DNA of 20,090 bases from Syncephalis plumigaleata (lineage: Eukaryota > Zoopagomycota > Zoopagomycetes > Zoopagales > Piptocephalidaceae): positions 1 to 20,090 of the forward strand of contig JAIXMF010000257.1 in the NCBI GenBank assembly GCA_025201365.1, read 5' to 3'. Positions 1 to 8,361 of the stretch are shown piece by piece. Numbering within the stretch: position 1 is the first letter of the stretch; each line of letters opens with the position of its first letter. A model generated the notes under the pieces. The model ran no database searches and was not told the DNA's origin. It saw only the letters and a program-made list of their open reading frames with translations. The position numbers were made by a program, and so were the translations under genes.

Positions 1-1027
1 ACTTTTCAGTTACTAGATGAGTGGCATGGATTAATTGACCCTCTATCGTGGTAGAACTATCGAGTGTATCATCATTATTATTATTATTATTATTATCTGA
101 CGTGTTCTTTTTACTGCCGTGTCGTTCAGTTTGCGCTTGATATCGTCGTGCACCGCATGTTTGTACATTGTCCGCGTCAACGGCTAGCACATTCAATCCG
201 TATTGATAGGCTAACGATCGACTTAGATAACCCTAATACGATTGCATTATTATTATGGTTATTCACTTATAATATCCATCTCTAAATAATGTAATATAAT
301 CCTACTTGTCCTGATCCTAGATCAACAATTTGTTTTATTTCTTTTGCTTTGGCTAATTCTGCGATAATCCATGCTAATCGTTCAACCTAGTCAACAATAA
401 ACAGGATCAACTAATTGTATTCGATATTATACGATGTCTAGTCTTACTTCGTGTACTTTCTTTGGATTCATACCGTATAATATCTGTTCTTTAATGGGTG
501 GCGATGGCCAACACTCTTCTGTTCATGAATGATCATTAACTAACTAGTAACAAATGCTATATATTTACATAGATATGTATATCAAATACCTGGTGTATGA
601 TTCAGTGCTAATGATTTGGCATTTTGTATATATTCACGTAACGATGCTGGCCATTCATCCTATATACGTTATGTTAACGAATAGCTTCGCATTATCGCTA
701 TTATTTTACTTTGATATTCCAGTGGCCGGCCAATTGAATACAATCATCATAAATAGTATTGATACAATCGATTGAGCAATCCGTCTCTATCAGTAACGTG
801 CTTGGTGGTAAGAGTGCTTCATGCCACGTTGAATCGAACTTTTCCCAGTGATTTAGAGTGAAAAAGTCGACAACATGAGCATTGGCAAGCCAACGAAACT
901 GCTCTAACCATTTTATCAGTGGTTCAAGAGAAGCACTACTCCTCTCACTGGATAGATTACTCTTCTCTAATAGGGAGGATAGTGATGGCGACACTACTGT
1001 GTCATAAATAGGAGCTGATTCTGACAT
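1..1027 (-). CDS. METTL25: METTL25/METTL25B-like SAM-dependent methyltransferase, 5' part (truncated by window edge)
   Basis: Five exons are visible, read on the minus strand: 1027-710, 659-590, 518-448, 386-306 and 232-<1. The introns are 50, 71, 61 and 73 bp and the joined frame is open for 257 residues before it leaves the window. Seen in the sequence: an N-terminal helical region with VVDFFTLNHWEKFDSTWHEAL (about residues 52-72, first residues of the family's FF..LW...W..AL motif), EWPASLREYIQNAKSLAL (about 108-125), GMNPKKVHEVERL (145-157), and the SAM-binding glycine loop IVDLGSGQGYLSRSLA (173-188). That loop is interrupted by the last intron between Q180 and G181. These match the METTL25/RRNAD1 family, which resembles rRNA adenine dimethylases in its fold; substrates are poorly defined and I infer none. 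A seven-Asn run from an (AAT)7 tract lies about residues 225-231. The start is the first ATG of the exon. Family assignment is secure; the 3' half is missing. Confidence 0.9.
74..94 (-). repeat. (AAT)7 coding microsatellite, poly-Asn
   Basis: Seven ATT triplets on the plus strand read as seven Asn codons in the last visible exon of the METTL25-like gene. They lie after the SAM-binding region, where a disordered insert would be tolerated. Confidence 0.85.
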
Positions 1028-1239
1028 GAAAAGAGAAAGAGGAAGTAAATAAATAAAAAAACAATAACACGCTAATGATTTTTCAATTGCAGTTCACTGC
1101 TCTATTCATACTAACTACAGAAATAAACTTATATGGAATAGTAGACAAGATATATATTATGATACTGAATGCCTTTAATAAAAAAGATTAGTTTTTACGT
1201 AATAATCACGAGTTGTAAATACGATCCAATTCTTGTCCT

Positions 1240-2012
1240 CTACATATACTCGGCTTCCCACAGATCACGATTGTAATTTTCTATTAGATCCGTGGTATCT
1301 TTAAACTTTGCCTGCCACAAAGCGAATCCACCTCGTAGAACGAGTACTTGCTGCGTTATACTACTCGTAGCATCGCTGTCATCCTTAGCACCCTTAGTAT
1401 TCCTCATTTGCAATACTGTCTGATGATATATACCCGCTGAGGTTGGTCCTCGAACCTGAGAGAGAGCACAATGGAAAATGATCCTAGGTACGTGCGCGTA
1501 TTCTTTAATTAAACTTGGTAACTGTTCCAGCAATCGGTGTGATGGTACATTGATGGCCGAAACAATGTTGCCGCCCTCAAAGTCATCGTCTCTCACGTCG
1601 ATAATCACATAGTCAACGCTAAATAAGAATCAATAATACATATACATATACATATACATGCACGTCAATCATCGATGGTAAACATCCGTAGAATTGCTAC
1701 CCATTCTTACCGTGGAGTGAGTTCGCGATTACGCAATAGACTGGCTAACTCGTCGCTGTCGATATACTCTACGGTATTCTGACCCGAACAATGGCTGAAT
1801 ATTGTCATGGTCATTCTATGTAATATAGGCGAGCTACTATGAATAGCTCTAGGAAAAGGCAGGTACACGCGACTTGAGGAATTACCAATTAATTTAGTTG
1901 TTCCACAATAACCACAACTGTAACTACTACTGCTACTACTGATAGGCGACAACCTACGATATGATAAATAAGAGTAAAAATAATTAAATAGTCTTGTTCG
2001 CTTAAGAAGCAT
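1240..2012 (-). CDS. YCH1: Rhodanese-domain Cdc25-like phosphatase of the Ibp1/Ych1/Acr2 family
   Basis: Two exons, 2012-1711 and 1618-1240, join across a 92-bp intron with a GTAAGA donor and TTTAG acceptor, giving 226 residues. The rhodanese fold is visible from about residue 78: VEYIDSDELASLL, then VDYVIIDVRDDDFEGGNI, and the active-site loop HCALSQVRGPTSA. In that loop Cys151 and Arg157 form the C-x5-R phosphatase signature; LRGGFALWQ follows near the C-terminus. Family members (S. pombe Ibp1, S. cerevisiae Ych1) are small cytosolic or nuclear protein phosphatases related to Cdc25 and arsenate reductase Acr2; the exact substrate cannot be read here. Known members are about 140-160 residues, so the first 66 residues are an extension: basic and Ser/Tyr-rich at first, with almost no acidic residues. 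Translation from Met67 (ATG at 1814) would give the family-sized protein. The intron carries a short CATATA repeat. Confidence 0.92.
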
Positions 2013-2417
2013 GCATTAGCGGAAGCGACACAACAGAAACAATGCTTAATAGGAAAATAGAATAAAAAGAAAAAGAATGTCCACGGAGAATAAATGGAGA
2101 GAGGAGAGAAAAGGGCAATGGTTTAAATTAGGAATGATTTATCTGCTGTCACGCTAACGAATAACATGCAAGTAGTAGCAACGAGTAAAGAAAAAGAAAA
2201 CGTACGCTCATCTTCAATAGGATAATGCTGATGATGCAAGTCACTAACACGTTTAGCAATTGAGCTTTTCGTTCGGTGTTAATGCTTTTCCTATTTTTCT
2301 TCCTATCGCTGAATTAGTATAGCCGACTATACTTTTTGTCAAACCTTTTCTTTTACTTCATTAGTACATACGGAGTATTGTCACTCCGAACGTAAAACTA
2401 GCATATCTTGCCAGCAC

Positions 2418-2460
2418 CATCATCAGTATCATCATCATCATCGTCATCATCATCGTCATT
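2418..2460. repeat. CAT-type triplet microsatellite
   Basis: Imperfect tandem CAT/CGT triplets, non-coding, about 0.4 kb upstream of the phosphatase start. Confidence 0.8.
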
Positions 2461-2547
2461 ATTCTATAGTACCTCGTCAATGACGTTTTTTTCCCTTTCA
2501 ATAATGCATACACCGGTTCTGTCCAAATAGCTTTGTGTAGCCATTGC

Positions 2548-2590
2548 TTCTCTCTTTTTCTCTCTCTTTCGTTCTCTCTCTCTCTCTCTT
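2548..2590. repeat. CT/GA-rich dinucleotide tract
   Basis: A long run of CT and TCTCTT units, almost pure pyrimidine on the plus strand. It lies about 0.55 kb upstream of the phosphatase gene, so it could be a GAGA-like promoter tract or simple low-complexity DNA. Confidence 0.75.
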
Positions 2591-2871
2591 ACCTGCATAG
2601 GATAGTCTGGTCTGATAGCCAATGAATCTTTATTCGCGTTAGGTTGCCTTCGTCAATTGGTTAGGATAGGGAACAACCCGTGCATACTGCCCGTTAATCC
2701 TTTGCATCTTATTGCCTTGCATATGGCCTTTTTCTTATTTATTCAATTGCTCGTTCTTTCATACTCTACATATGATTATATCCAGTCTGCATATGCATCT
2801 ACTATATCATGACATTGATATGTTTCTTTATTTTACTGTTAGTATTATAGGTGAAATAAATAGATTGGCAA

Positions 2872-4854
2872 TTATGCAGTTTGTTGCGCGCGTTTAATGC
2901 CAAAGTAAGGAATCTGTACTGCTTTAGTCGATGGCACTAAACTGCAAGTTGCCTGTGGATCAATGATGATGTAGCCGGAATACAACCAGTCCTCATTGGT
3001 TGGTAGTCCTGATGGTTCTACAAATGTAGCGTGAATGATTACCTCCTTGTTTGGTTTTATCGTTACTACATTGGGATGGAATTCTACACTGGCATAATGA
3101 TGTTTGTACTGGTTGGCGTTAACGTCACCATTAGCATGCGTTTGTGCATTTGGATTTGCAGGAATTGTGGCTGCACCACGAGAATAAATACAGTATACGC
3201 GCTCTTGTTTGCTGTTGTTAGTGATGCTTATCCGTTCGGAATGGCCATATATAACATTACTGTTCAATTTTAGACGATTCAATAATGGTATTACCGTTGG
3301 TGACACTATAGTGTTCAGTTGTACCATGTTAAAGACATTAACCATGCCAGCACCTTGATGCACCACCGGGTCTAGTGCGTCACTGAGATGGGATGCAATT
3401 GGATAGGCCGAGCTTTGTAGCAGTGCCTTGATCACCACGACATTGAGTGATTTCCTAGGGTATAGTTGTAATAATAATGCGAGCGTACCAGCTAGATAGG
3501 CTGTTGCCGCGGATGCACCACTATAGTAGCCATACATCTGCTTAGTTTGCGACAGATACGTGGTAAATAAGTGATAGCCAGGTGCTAAAATATCTACATC
3601 AAGTTTCGAGTAATCTGAAGCGAGTGTGTTTACGTTTATACGCATTTTCCCTATTTCATTAGTGAAGCCTGCATCTCCAAAGAAGTTAAGCCTAGTTCGT
3701 GGATCGATCCAGAGCTGTTTAACGATCTTCCTGGCGTCCTCGTGAGTAATGGCAATGACAGGTATTGGACATGAGGATAAAGGCTTTACTTGCTCGTTTA
3801 CCTCCACGGCTATAATGACACCTATGGCGCCTTTTCTCGCGGCAGCCTCCATGACAGTCGATGGCTTGCAGCCCTTTGCCATTAGTAGTGCAATCTTGTT
3901 CTTTACATTGTTGCGTATCATACACTTATCACCATTTGGCACGGCATTAACAATCTCCACTTCCACCTCTCCTAGTTCAATGTTCTTGAAGAAGCAATAG
4001 GATTGATAGGTGATGGGCGCGCTAATGTCATTACCCAGCCAGAACCATTGCGACATATGATAGGGAATTTCCGCGGCACCCACTGAGATTAGTTCAGCAC
4101 CAGCCAGTGAGACCATATCCATGCCTTGAATATCGATATTCCTATTGTCACCGGCTGGTGCTACGACGATGATATTCTTGTCGGCCGCAATCTTGATCAT
4201 GTTTTTCATTTTTAGATGATTTTTACGGGTGTATACGATACTGGGAAGCACGATGATATCCATGTTATCCTTAATAGCTCGTTCCAGCGCATTCAATACA
4301 ACACTAGACTTTGTCGTTCCTTGACATCCAAATACACGGTAGATGCCAAGCGTTGTATTCGGAGCAATTCCCTTAAACATGGACGTATTTGAAATGACGA
4401 GACCCGCCATATTCGTGCCACTTCCCTTGCAGTCGACGGGTGCAGCATTCGTGGGGTATGGCACGTTCAAACCATTATAATTCTTGCCTACAAAGTCAAC
4501 GTTATACTTTGAGGTTAGCGGATGAAGTTCTAGATTTGGTGTAAATGCTTCGTGTTGATAATCGAGACCAGAATCGATAATGCCCATCTTGATACCGCTG
4601 CCATCCAGATTGGCGAGCGAGTGTACCAGATCAACTCCTGTTATGTCGTGTATGGTGTATGGTTTTATATATTTCCCCGAGAACAAAGATTGGTAAAGCG
4701 GACCATCATTCGTGAATGTCAGTTTATACCCGCTAAACCCTCCATCGCCAGCGTTATAGCTGACATACCGCCACGGATTGTATACATTGGTGGGGGAAAC
4801 ATGCTCCGCTTGGAGTAAAAGTGCAACTGATACAATAAACTTCAATGTACGCAT
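2872..4854 (-). CDS. Secreted subtilisin-family (S8) protein with PA insert; catalytic His and oxyanion Asn lost (probable pseudoprotease)
   Basis: One uninterrupted reading frame of 660 residues. It has a secretion signal (about residues 1-20, hydrophobic core IVSVALLL), then a subtilase domain split by a protease-associated (PA) domain (about 285-395, with KIALLMAKGCKPSTVMEAA and KGAIGVIIAVE). A C-terminal beta-rich region follows, probably the fungal Fn3-like domain of large subtilases (about 525-655). The Asp box is normal: MGIIDSGLDYQ, Asp94. The His box, normally GHGTHVAG, reads GSGTNMAG, so the catalytic His is Asn148 (codon AAT) and the preceding structural His is Ser145. The oxyanion-hole Asn of the AGN motif is Asp236 (APAGDN). 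The Ser box, normally GTSMAAPHVAG, reads GASAATAYLAG: Ser448 is kept but the following Pro is lost. Fold and length are otherwise intact with no stop or frameshift, so this looks like a maintained, proteolytically inactive protein rather than a decayed gene. It lacks introns, unlike most neighbours. Confidence 0.93.
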   Translation of the reverse strand: MRTLKFIVSVALLLQAEHVSPTNVYNPWRYVSYNAGDGGFSGYKLTFTNDGPLYQSLFSGKYIKPYTIHDITGVDLVHSLANLDGSGIKMGIIDSGLDYQHEAFTPNLELHPLTSKYNVDFVGKNYNGLNVPYPTNAAPVDCKGSGTNMAGLVISNTSMFKGIAPNTTLGIYRVFGCQGTTKSSVVLNALERAIKDNMDIIVLPSIVYTRKNHLKMKNMIKIAADKNIIVVAPAGDNRNIDIQGMDMVSLAGAELISVGAAEIPYHMSQWFWLGNDISAPITYQSYCFFKNIELGEVEVEIVNAVPNGDKCMIRNNVKNKIALLMAKGCKPSTVMEAAARKGAIGVIIAVEVNEQVKPLSSCPIPVIAITHEDARKIVKQLWIDPRTRLNFFGDAGFTNEIGKMRINVNTLASDYSKLDVDILAPGYHLFTTYLSQTKQMYGYYSGASAATAYLAGTLALLLQLYPRKSLNVVVIKALLQSSAYPIASHLSDALDPVVHQGAGMVNVFNMVQLNTIVSPTVIPLLNRLKLNSNVIYGHSERISITNNSKQERVYCIYSRGAATIPANPNAQTHANGDVNANQYKHHYASVEFHPNVVTIKPNKEVIIHATFVEPSGLPTNEDWLYSGYIIIDPQATCSLVPSTKAVQIPYFGIKRAQQTA

Positions 4855-5219
4855 TATCGTGTAGTAAGTGTTAGAATAATACCACTAGACTTCCCCGCTA
4901 CTATTACACTAGTAGACTATGTCGTTATTTGTATATTGGGGTAAAGAAAAAGAAAAACAGATAGCATGTCTATATCAGTATTTAGATGCTTTTACCTTTA
5001 TATAAAGATAGTACTATCATCGATAACGAAAACATATTCTCGATTAACAAATTAGTTCATGACCATGTGTTCTCCAAACCATTTTTACTCAAGTGAACAC
5101 TATCCGCTTCCCCCAGAAAGTTGCCAATTTATACGCTCGTACGACATTCTCCCCCGTTCTACAACTCTTTTTGTTTTTCAATCTTTTCTCGATAAACGCT
5201 CTCGATCGTAATACTTAGA
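4855..5219. promoter_or_regulatory. Shared divergent promoter between the subtilase-like gene and the proline-rich secreted protein gene
   Basis: These 365 bp separate two divergent start codons and hold no ORF. A near-palindromic TATA-like element, CTTTATATAAAG (about 4997-5008), reads on both strands. It is about 145 bp from the minus-strand ATG and about 215 bp from the plus-strand ATG. A role as TATA box is inferred from sequence and position only. Confidence 0.45.
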
Positions 5220-5849
5220 ATGCGTCCATTTACGACTTTGGTGACTATTGGCTTGCTTGCCGCTTTATTGCCCTATGCCACGGCATTGCCTACAGGCGAT
5301 TCTTTAACTGGCCCTGCACAAACCACCACCAATAACGATAACAATAATAACAATAATATTAATAGTAATAGACGTCCGCGATTAATGCCAGCATCCAATG
5401 CAGCTCTCTTAAATGATAATCAACCACCTGCGCAACCACTTCTAATGGCTTTGGCGACTCGCAATAATCAAGTGCTACCGCAATTTTTACGCGAGCCACC
5501 ACAACTCCCATCCAGGCCACCACGAGTTCCATCCAAGCCACCACGAGTTCCATCCAGGCCACCGCGAGTTCCATCCAAGCCATCACGAATTCCATCCGAA
5601 CCAGTACTACGCCCGTCCAATCCATCGCAACTTTCACGCGAGCCACCACAACTTTCACTCGGACCACCGCTACTTCCACTCAGACCATCAAAACTTGAAT
5701 CCAAGCCAGTACTAAGCTCAGTCCCGATGACACGAACTTCAGCCCCACAACCACGACTTACTAGACGTCCTGCACTTGCTCCACCAGATGCTGATGCGAT
5801 AAAACTAGGTCAGTTTAATTTACAAAAGCCAAAAGAGGACAAGGAATAG
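5220..5849 (+). CDS. Secreted proline-rich heptad-repeat protein, function unknown
   Basis: Uninterrupted frame of 209 residues. It starts with a clear signal peptide (MRPFTTLVTIGLLAALLPYA, cleavage probably near residue 22). An Asn-rich low-complexity stretch follows (about residues 38-50, from AAC/AAT triplets), then eleven consecutive seven-residue units spanning residues 88-164. The best-preserved units read RVPSKPP or RVPSRPP; later units drift (QLSREPP, QLSLGPP, LLPLRPS). The C-terminus is short and charged (KPKEDKE). There are no cysteines and no recognisable catalytic domain. The many Pro, Arg, Lys and Ser residues fit an extended cell-wall or extracellular protein, possibly O-mannosylated; that is inference. 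I do not recognise a family. AATAAA at 5881 lies about 30 bp after the stop. The gene is divergent from the subtilase-like gene. Antisense ORFs over the repeat are by-products of its period. Confidence 0.75.
   Translation: MRPFTTLVTIGLLAALLPYATALPTGDSLTGPAQTTTNNDNNNNNNINSNRRPRLMPASNAALLNDNQPPAQPLLMALATRNNQVLPQFLREPPQLPSRPPRVPSKPPRVPSRPPRVPSKPSRIPSEPVLRPSNPSQLSREPPQLSLGPPLLPLRPSKLESKPVLSSVPMTRTSAPQPRLTRRPALAPPDADAIKLGQFNLQKPKEDKE
5481..5711 (+). repeat. Eleven-copy 21-bp tandem repeat encoding Pro-rich heptads
   Basis: Eleven in-frame 21-bp units. Those from about 5502 to 5585 are nearly identical (core CCACGAGTTCCATCCAAGC) and the outer copies have diverged, as expected when recent expansion happens in the middle of an array. 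The units encode x-(V/L)-P-S-(K/R)-P-P and variants. Confidence 0.9.
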
Positions 5850-6132
5850 AATAAGCGATAGAAAAAGACATAGATTATGGAATAAAAAAACACGCGAGAG
5901 TATAGCGAAAGGTTTGATGTAGACACATTCTTGCGATATCCCTATCGTCAATAAACATTACACGTTAACATGTTACATTTTCTGCTTCAATGTAACTAGT
6001 ATTACCATTATTAGCATACAATTGATGCCTTAGTCTTGCACTTTTATATTGTACAATGATCGTTTTATTCACTTACTTTGACTTTCAAGTTGCTTGCTCG
6101 TATCGATTATGCTAAATGACTTTATAACGGCA

Positions 6133-6228
6133 AGCCTGCCACAATGGAACTACTTGGAGGGTGTACGACAAGGTTGGATTCCAAAATATCCCTCAAAACA
6201 TATCCACAACTGCGATAGACATTGGTAA
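6133..6228 (+). pseudogene. Isolated C-terminus of a second GH5 exo-beta-1,3-glucanase (relic or orphan last exon)
   Basis: In one frame this stretch reads SLPQWNYLEGVRQGWIPKYP and continues SKHIHNC to a TAA after DRHW. It aligns without gaps to the C-terminus of the intact glucanase at 14445-15857 (SPQWDYLLGVEEGWIPRNP, then AKRHHHC and stop). It keeps PQW, YL, GV, GWIP, K, the final Cys and the closely following stop. About 50 bp upstream, near 6085-6101, TTC ACT TAC TTT GAC TTT CAA weakly resembles the GWFFWNFK segment that precedes it in the intact gene. I could not find the catalytic domain, NEP or GEW motifs in the 280 bp upstream. It is therefore most likely a truncated paralogue. It could instead be the last exon of a gene with a long intron, but the proline-rich gene sits immediately upstream. 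The strand is opposite to the intact copy. Confidence 0.7.
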
Positions 6229-6313
6229 TGACGCGATAGACAACTGACATCATCTTTCTTACCATTGCAATAAACTATCAATGTGTAACACGCACCATCA
6301 CTAACATATACGA

Positions 6314-6385
6314 ATGAGGCTGCTTTGCATTCTACTATTTAGCTATACTTGCTTGCAGTCAACAATGCCATTACATTCGGAATAA
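6314..6385 (+). other. Signal-peptide-like short ORF, possible decayed secreted-protein gene
   Basis: ATG followed by a hydrophobic run (MRLLCILLFSYTCLQS) that looks like a secretion signal, then a stop after 23 codons. A longer open frame (about 6406-6741) follows in a different phase. The only GT in the first ORF (6358) does not splice into that frame at any nearby AG. It is either the start of a frameshifted secreted-protein gene or chance. I recognise no family. Confidence 0.25.
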
Positions 6386-6405
6386 AAGGCCAAGAAACTT
6401 AGTAG

Positions 6406-6741
6406 TACATCAATATAAAAACGACTAATCAAGTGGTACGAAATACAATACAACACAATGTGTTATTGGCCTTTTCTTTGCTCTACGCAAATGACATGAC
6501 ACGAACCAATGACATCCATTTGTATGATGGTAACCTTACTCTTGGCACATCGTATCCGTTAAACACTAGGACTATTCGCTCTTGGCGATACTTATCGACT
6601 ATTGTCATGAAAGTAGTACGCTATAGTATTGGTAATAGGCAGCACTATCAACTTTGCATTATCAATGGCGAAATTGTTATAAATACCCATACAGTATTCC
6701 AGACTAATCATTCACAAATAAGCAATATATACGCAAATTGA
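6406..6741 (+). other. Open frame without an ATG start, possible degraded exon
   Basis: About 111 codons are open, ending at TGA 6739-6741, and preceded by two in-frame TAG codons. It has no ATG near its beginning, no low-complexity bias and no domain I recognise. It follows the signal-peptide-like ORF at 6314 in another frame, so the two could be fragments of one broken secreted-protein gene. This is weakly supported. Confidence 0.22.
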
Positions 6742-6784
6742 ACCACATCGATTAATCGTATCTTAACAAGCGCGCATTACCACC

Positions 6785-6955
6785 ATGTTTCTCCAATATC
6801 TTATCAATACGCTATTATGGTCCAAGGACAACAATAAATCGTCTACCAAGAGTGAGATCAAGACTACTTCAAGAAGTATCGACTATTTACCATCTGAACA
6901 TAGCAAATATGCCCTGCCATACGGTGATACTAGAAAACCGTGGTGGATACGATAA
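6785..6955 (+). CDS. Possible small protein, 56 residues, unrecognised
   Basis: ATG in a good eukaryotic context (TTACCACCATG) opens 56 codons ending at TAA 6953-6955. The product has a hydrophobic start (MFLQYLINTLLW), a Lys/Ser/Thr-rich middle and an aromatic basic end (RKPWWIR). It could be a small membrane-anchored or mitochondrial protein, but I recognise no family. An ORF of this length can occur by chance, so it needs transcript or conservation evidence. Confidence 0.3.
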   Translation: MFLQYLINTLLWSKDNNKSSTKSEIKTTSRSIDYLPSEHSKYALPYGDTRKPWWIR

Positions 6956-7408
6956 CAGGTGACATTAGGCAAGACAATATCATAGATAGTATTTATTTCA
7001 GTAATCATTTGACTACGAATTTACAATGATCATTTACGAGCATTGCAACATCTACCTTTTCTTATATTAAGACAAGTTGCAATCATTCCAAATACTTTTA
7101 CTTCTTTCAGTTAAACCTTACCATTAGTTTTATAGTTATTCAAATTGTTACAAGCAATAAATATGCTCTTTTGTTTATCTAATCATGATTGTTGTATAGC
7201 ATTAACAGCAAAGTAATCATCCTGATCATTACTCTAAAGAGTCATTCCTTAGCTAGATGTGTATGATCGTTGTTGTATCATCATTACACCAAAAGAAAAA
7301 AGAAAACATTATCGATATCAATATATGAGATTGGTTGTATGTTAGAATACGAACGTACACGCGTTAACATAGTGGAATGCGTACGCATGCAAATGCAGTC
7401 CGTTTTAT

Positions 7409-8021
7409 TTAGGCCTGCTGAGCACGGATCATCTTCTTGACGATCTTTTGCTCTTCAATCAAGAAAGCGCGAACAATACTATAGTAAGAGAGGAAAGAAA
7501 GCAATACAACATCATATTGATTAGTCATTTGTAATTATTACAAATATATATACATATACTAGAAAAGCCGTAGCAAAGTAGAATACGATTCACGTATCTT
7601 CTTGCTCGTACACTATTCCACTATCACGCTATTGTTCTATTACTTACCGGTTGCGGACGCATTTGGCGCAACGGCTACCACCATAGGCACGGTTGACGGT
7701 CTTTTGGCGCTTAGAGATGCGGGAAAGCTCAATTGGACGCATGGCAGGGAGCTAATGACACGTAGAAGAAATACATCAACAATAGTAATGTCAATTAGTT
7801 ATGGAGTAATGTGATATTGCCTGTAGCGGACATGAGCAATTGAGATATAGCTAGTTACTTACACCGAGCAACTTGGTACCGCAGTCACCGCACTTTGGAA
7901 CAGTACCGGCCTTCTTGATGTGATGGTACACCAAGCGGCCACCAGGGGTCTTGACGATCTTGACCCGGTTGGATTTTGTGTTATAGCCGTTGTGGCGACG
8001 GTATACGAGACGTTGAACCAT
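7409..8021 (-). CDS. RPL34: 60S ribosomal protein eL34
   Basis: Three exons, 8021-7863, 7751-7648 and 7478-7409, with introns of 111 and 169 bp, give 110 residues, a normal length for eL34. Conserved blocks in order: [20 protein letters not shown] at the start, [58 protein letters not shown], and [15 protein letters not shown] near the end. The two Cys-x2-Cys pairs (PKCGDC and RCAKC) are the family's zinc-type motifs. Exon junctions fall at KLLG|LPAMRP and inside the Arg of VRNR|IVRAF. The stop overlaps an AATAAA signal (TAAATAAA). It is a structural protein of the large ribosomal subunit. It is divergent from the AYR1-like gene across 786 bp of repeat-rich DNA. Confidence 0.97.
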
Positions 8022-8215
8022 TGTGATAGATTACCTAGATTCCGAAATACAGCATTATTAGTCTATGCTGCTTCAAAAAGTATCGCGTGTATAATAAACA
8101 GAAAGACACGACTGGCAATAGGATATAGAGAACGTAACAGGGATTCATAATAGTCATAGTGACCGAATTCCATATTCTATTCCTCTTGTATGTTACCAAG
8201 TAGTTAGTTACATGG

Positions 8216-8250
8216 TCATCCATCCATCCATCCATCCATCTATTCATTCA
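8216..8250. repeat. (CATC)n/(CATT)n tetranucleotide microsatellite
   Basis: Six or so perfect CATC units followed by CATT units. A related imperfect array sits about 110 bp further on, at 8362-8392. Confidence 0.85.
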
Positions 8251-8361
8251 TTGACTTGCTAAATTATAGATTGCTGCTTCTATACAGGATAATAAAGACG
8301 CTACTACTTGATCGCATCATCCTATAAATATATCTATTATAGTGGCAATATCATATATATA

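Larger units (their letters stand above)
2013..2871. other. Intergenic region: promoter side of the phosphatase gene, 3' side of the subtilase gene
   Basis: I see no supported gene in these 859 bp. They contain an imperfect CAT/CGT triplet repeat (about 2418-2460) and a long CT-rich tract (about 2548-2590) that reads as a GA-rich tract upstream of the phosphatase gene on its coding strand. The small plus-strand ORF at 2712-2897 overlaps the end of the subtilase gene and has no recognisable features. Confidence 0.6.
5850..7408. other. Gene-poor region with a glucanase C-terminal relic and weak small ORFs
   Basis: About 1.56 kb lie between the proline-rich gene and the eL34 stop. The only homology I can see is the GH5 C-terminal fragment at 6133-6228. 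Weak items are a signal-peptide-like start at 6314, an open stretch at about 6406-6741 without an ATG, and a 56-codon ORF at 6785-6955. The rest is AT-rich with frequent stops on both strands. Confidence 0.6.

Noticed and set aside
64-285. Plus-strand ORF at the left edge
   Set aside because: Its antisense strand carries the METTL25-like exon with GYLSRSLA and poly-Asn; the Ile/Tyr run is the repeat read backwards.
3719-4000. ORFs inside the subtilase on both strands
   Set aside because: They lie wholly within a 660-codon frame that carries the PA domain; they have no independent features.
5359-5704. Two antisense ORFs over the proline-rich repeat
   Set aside because: Any frame of a 21-bp repeat without stops stays open; the products are low-complexity and lack a sensible start.
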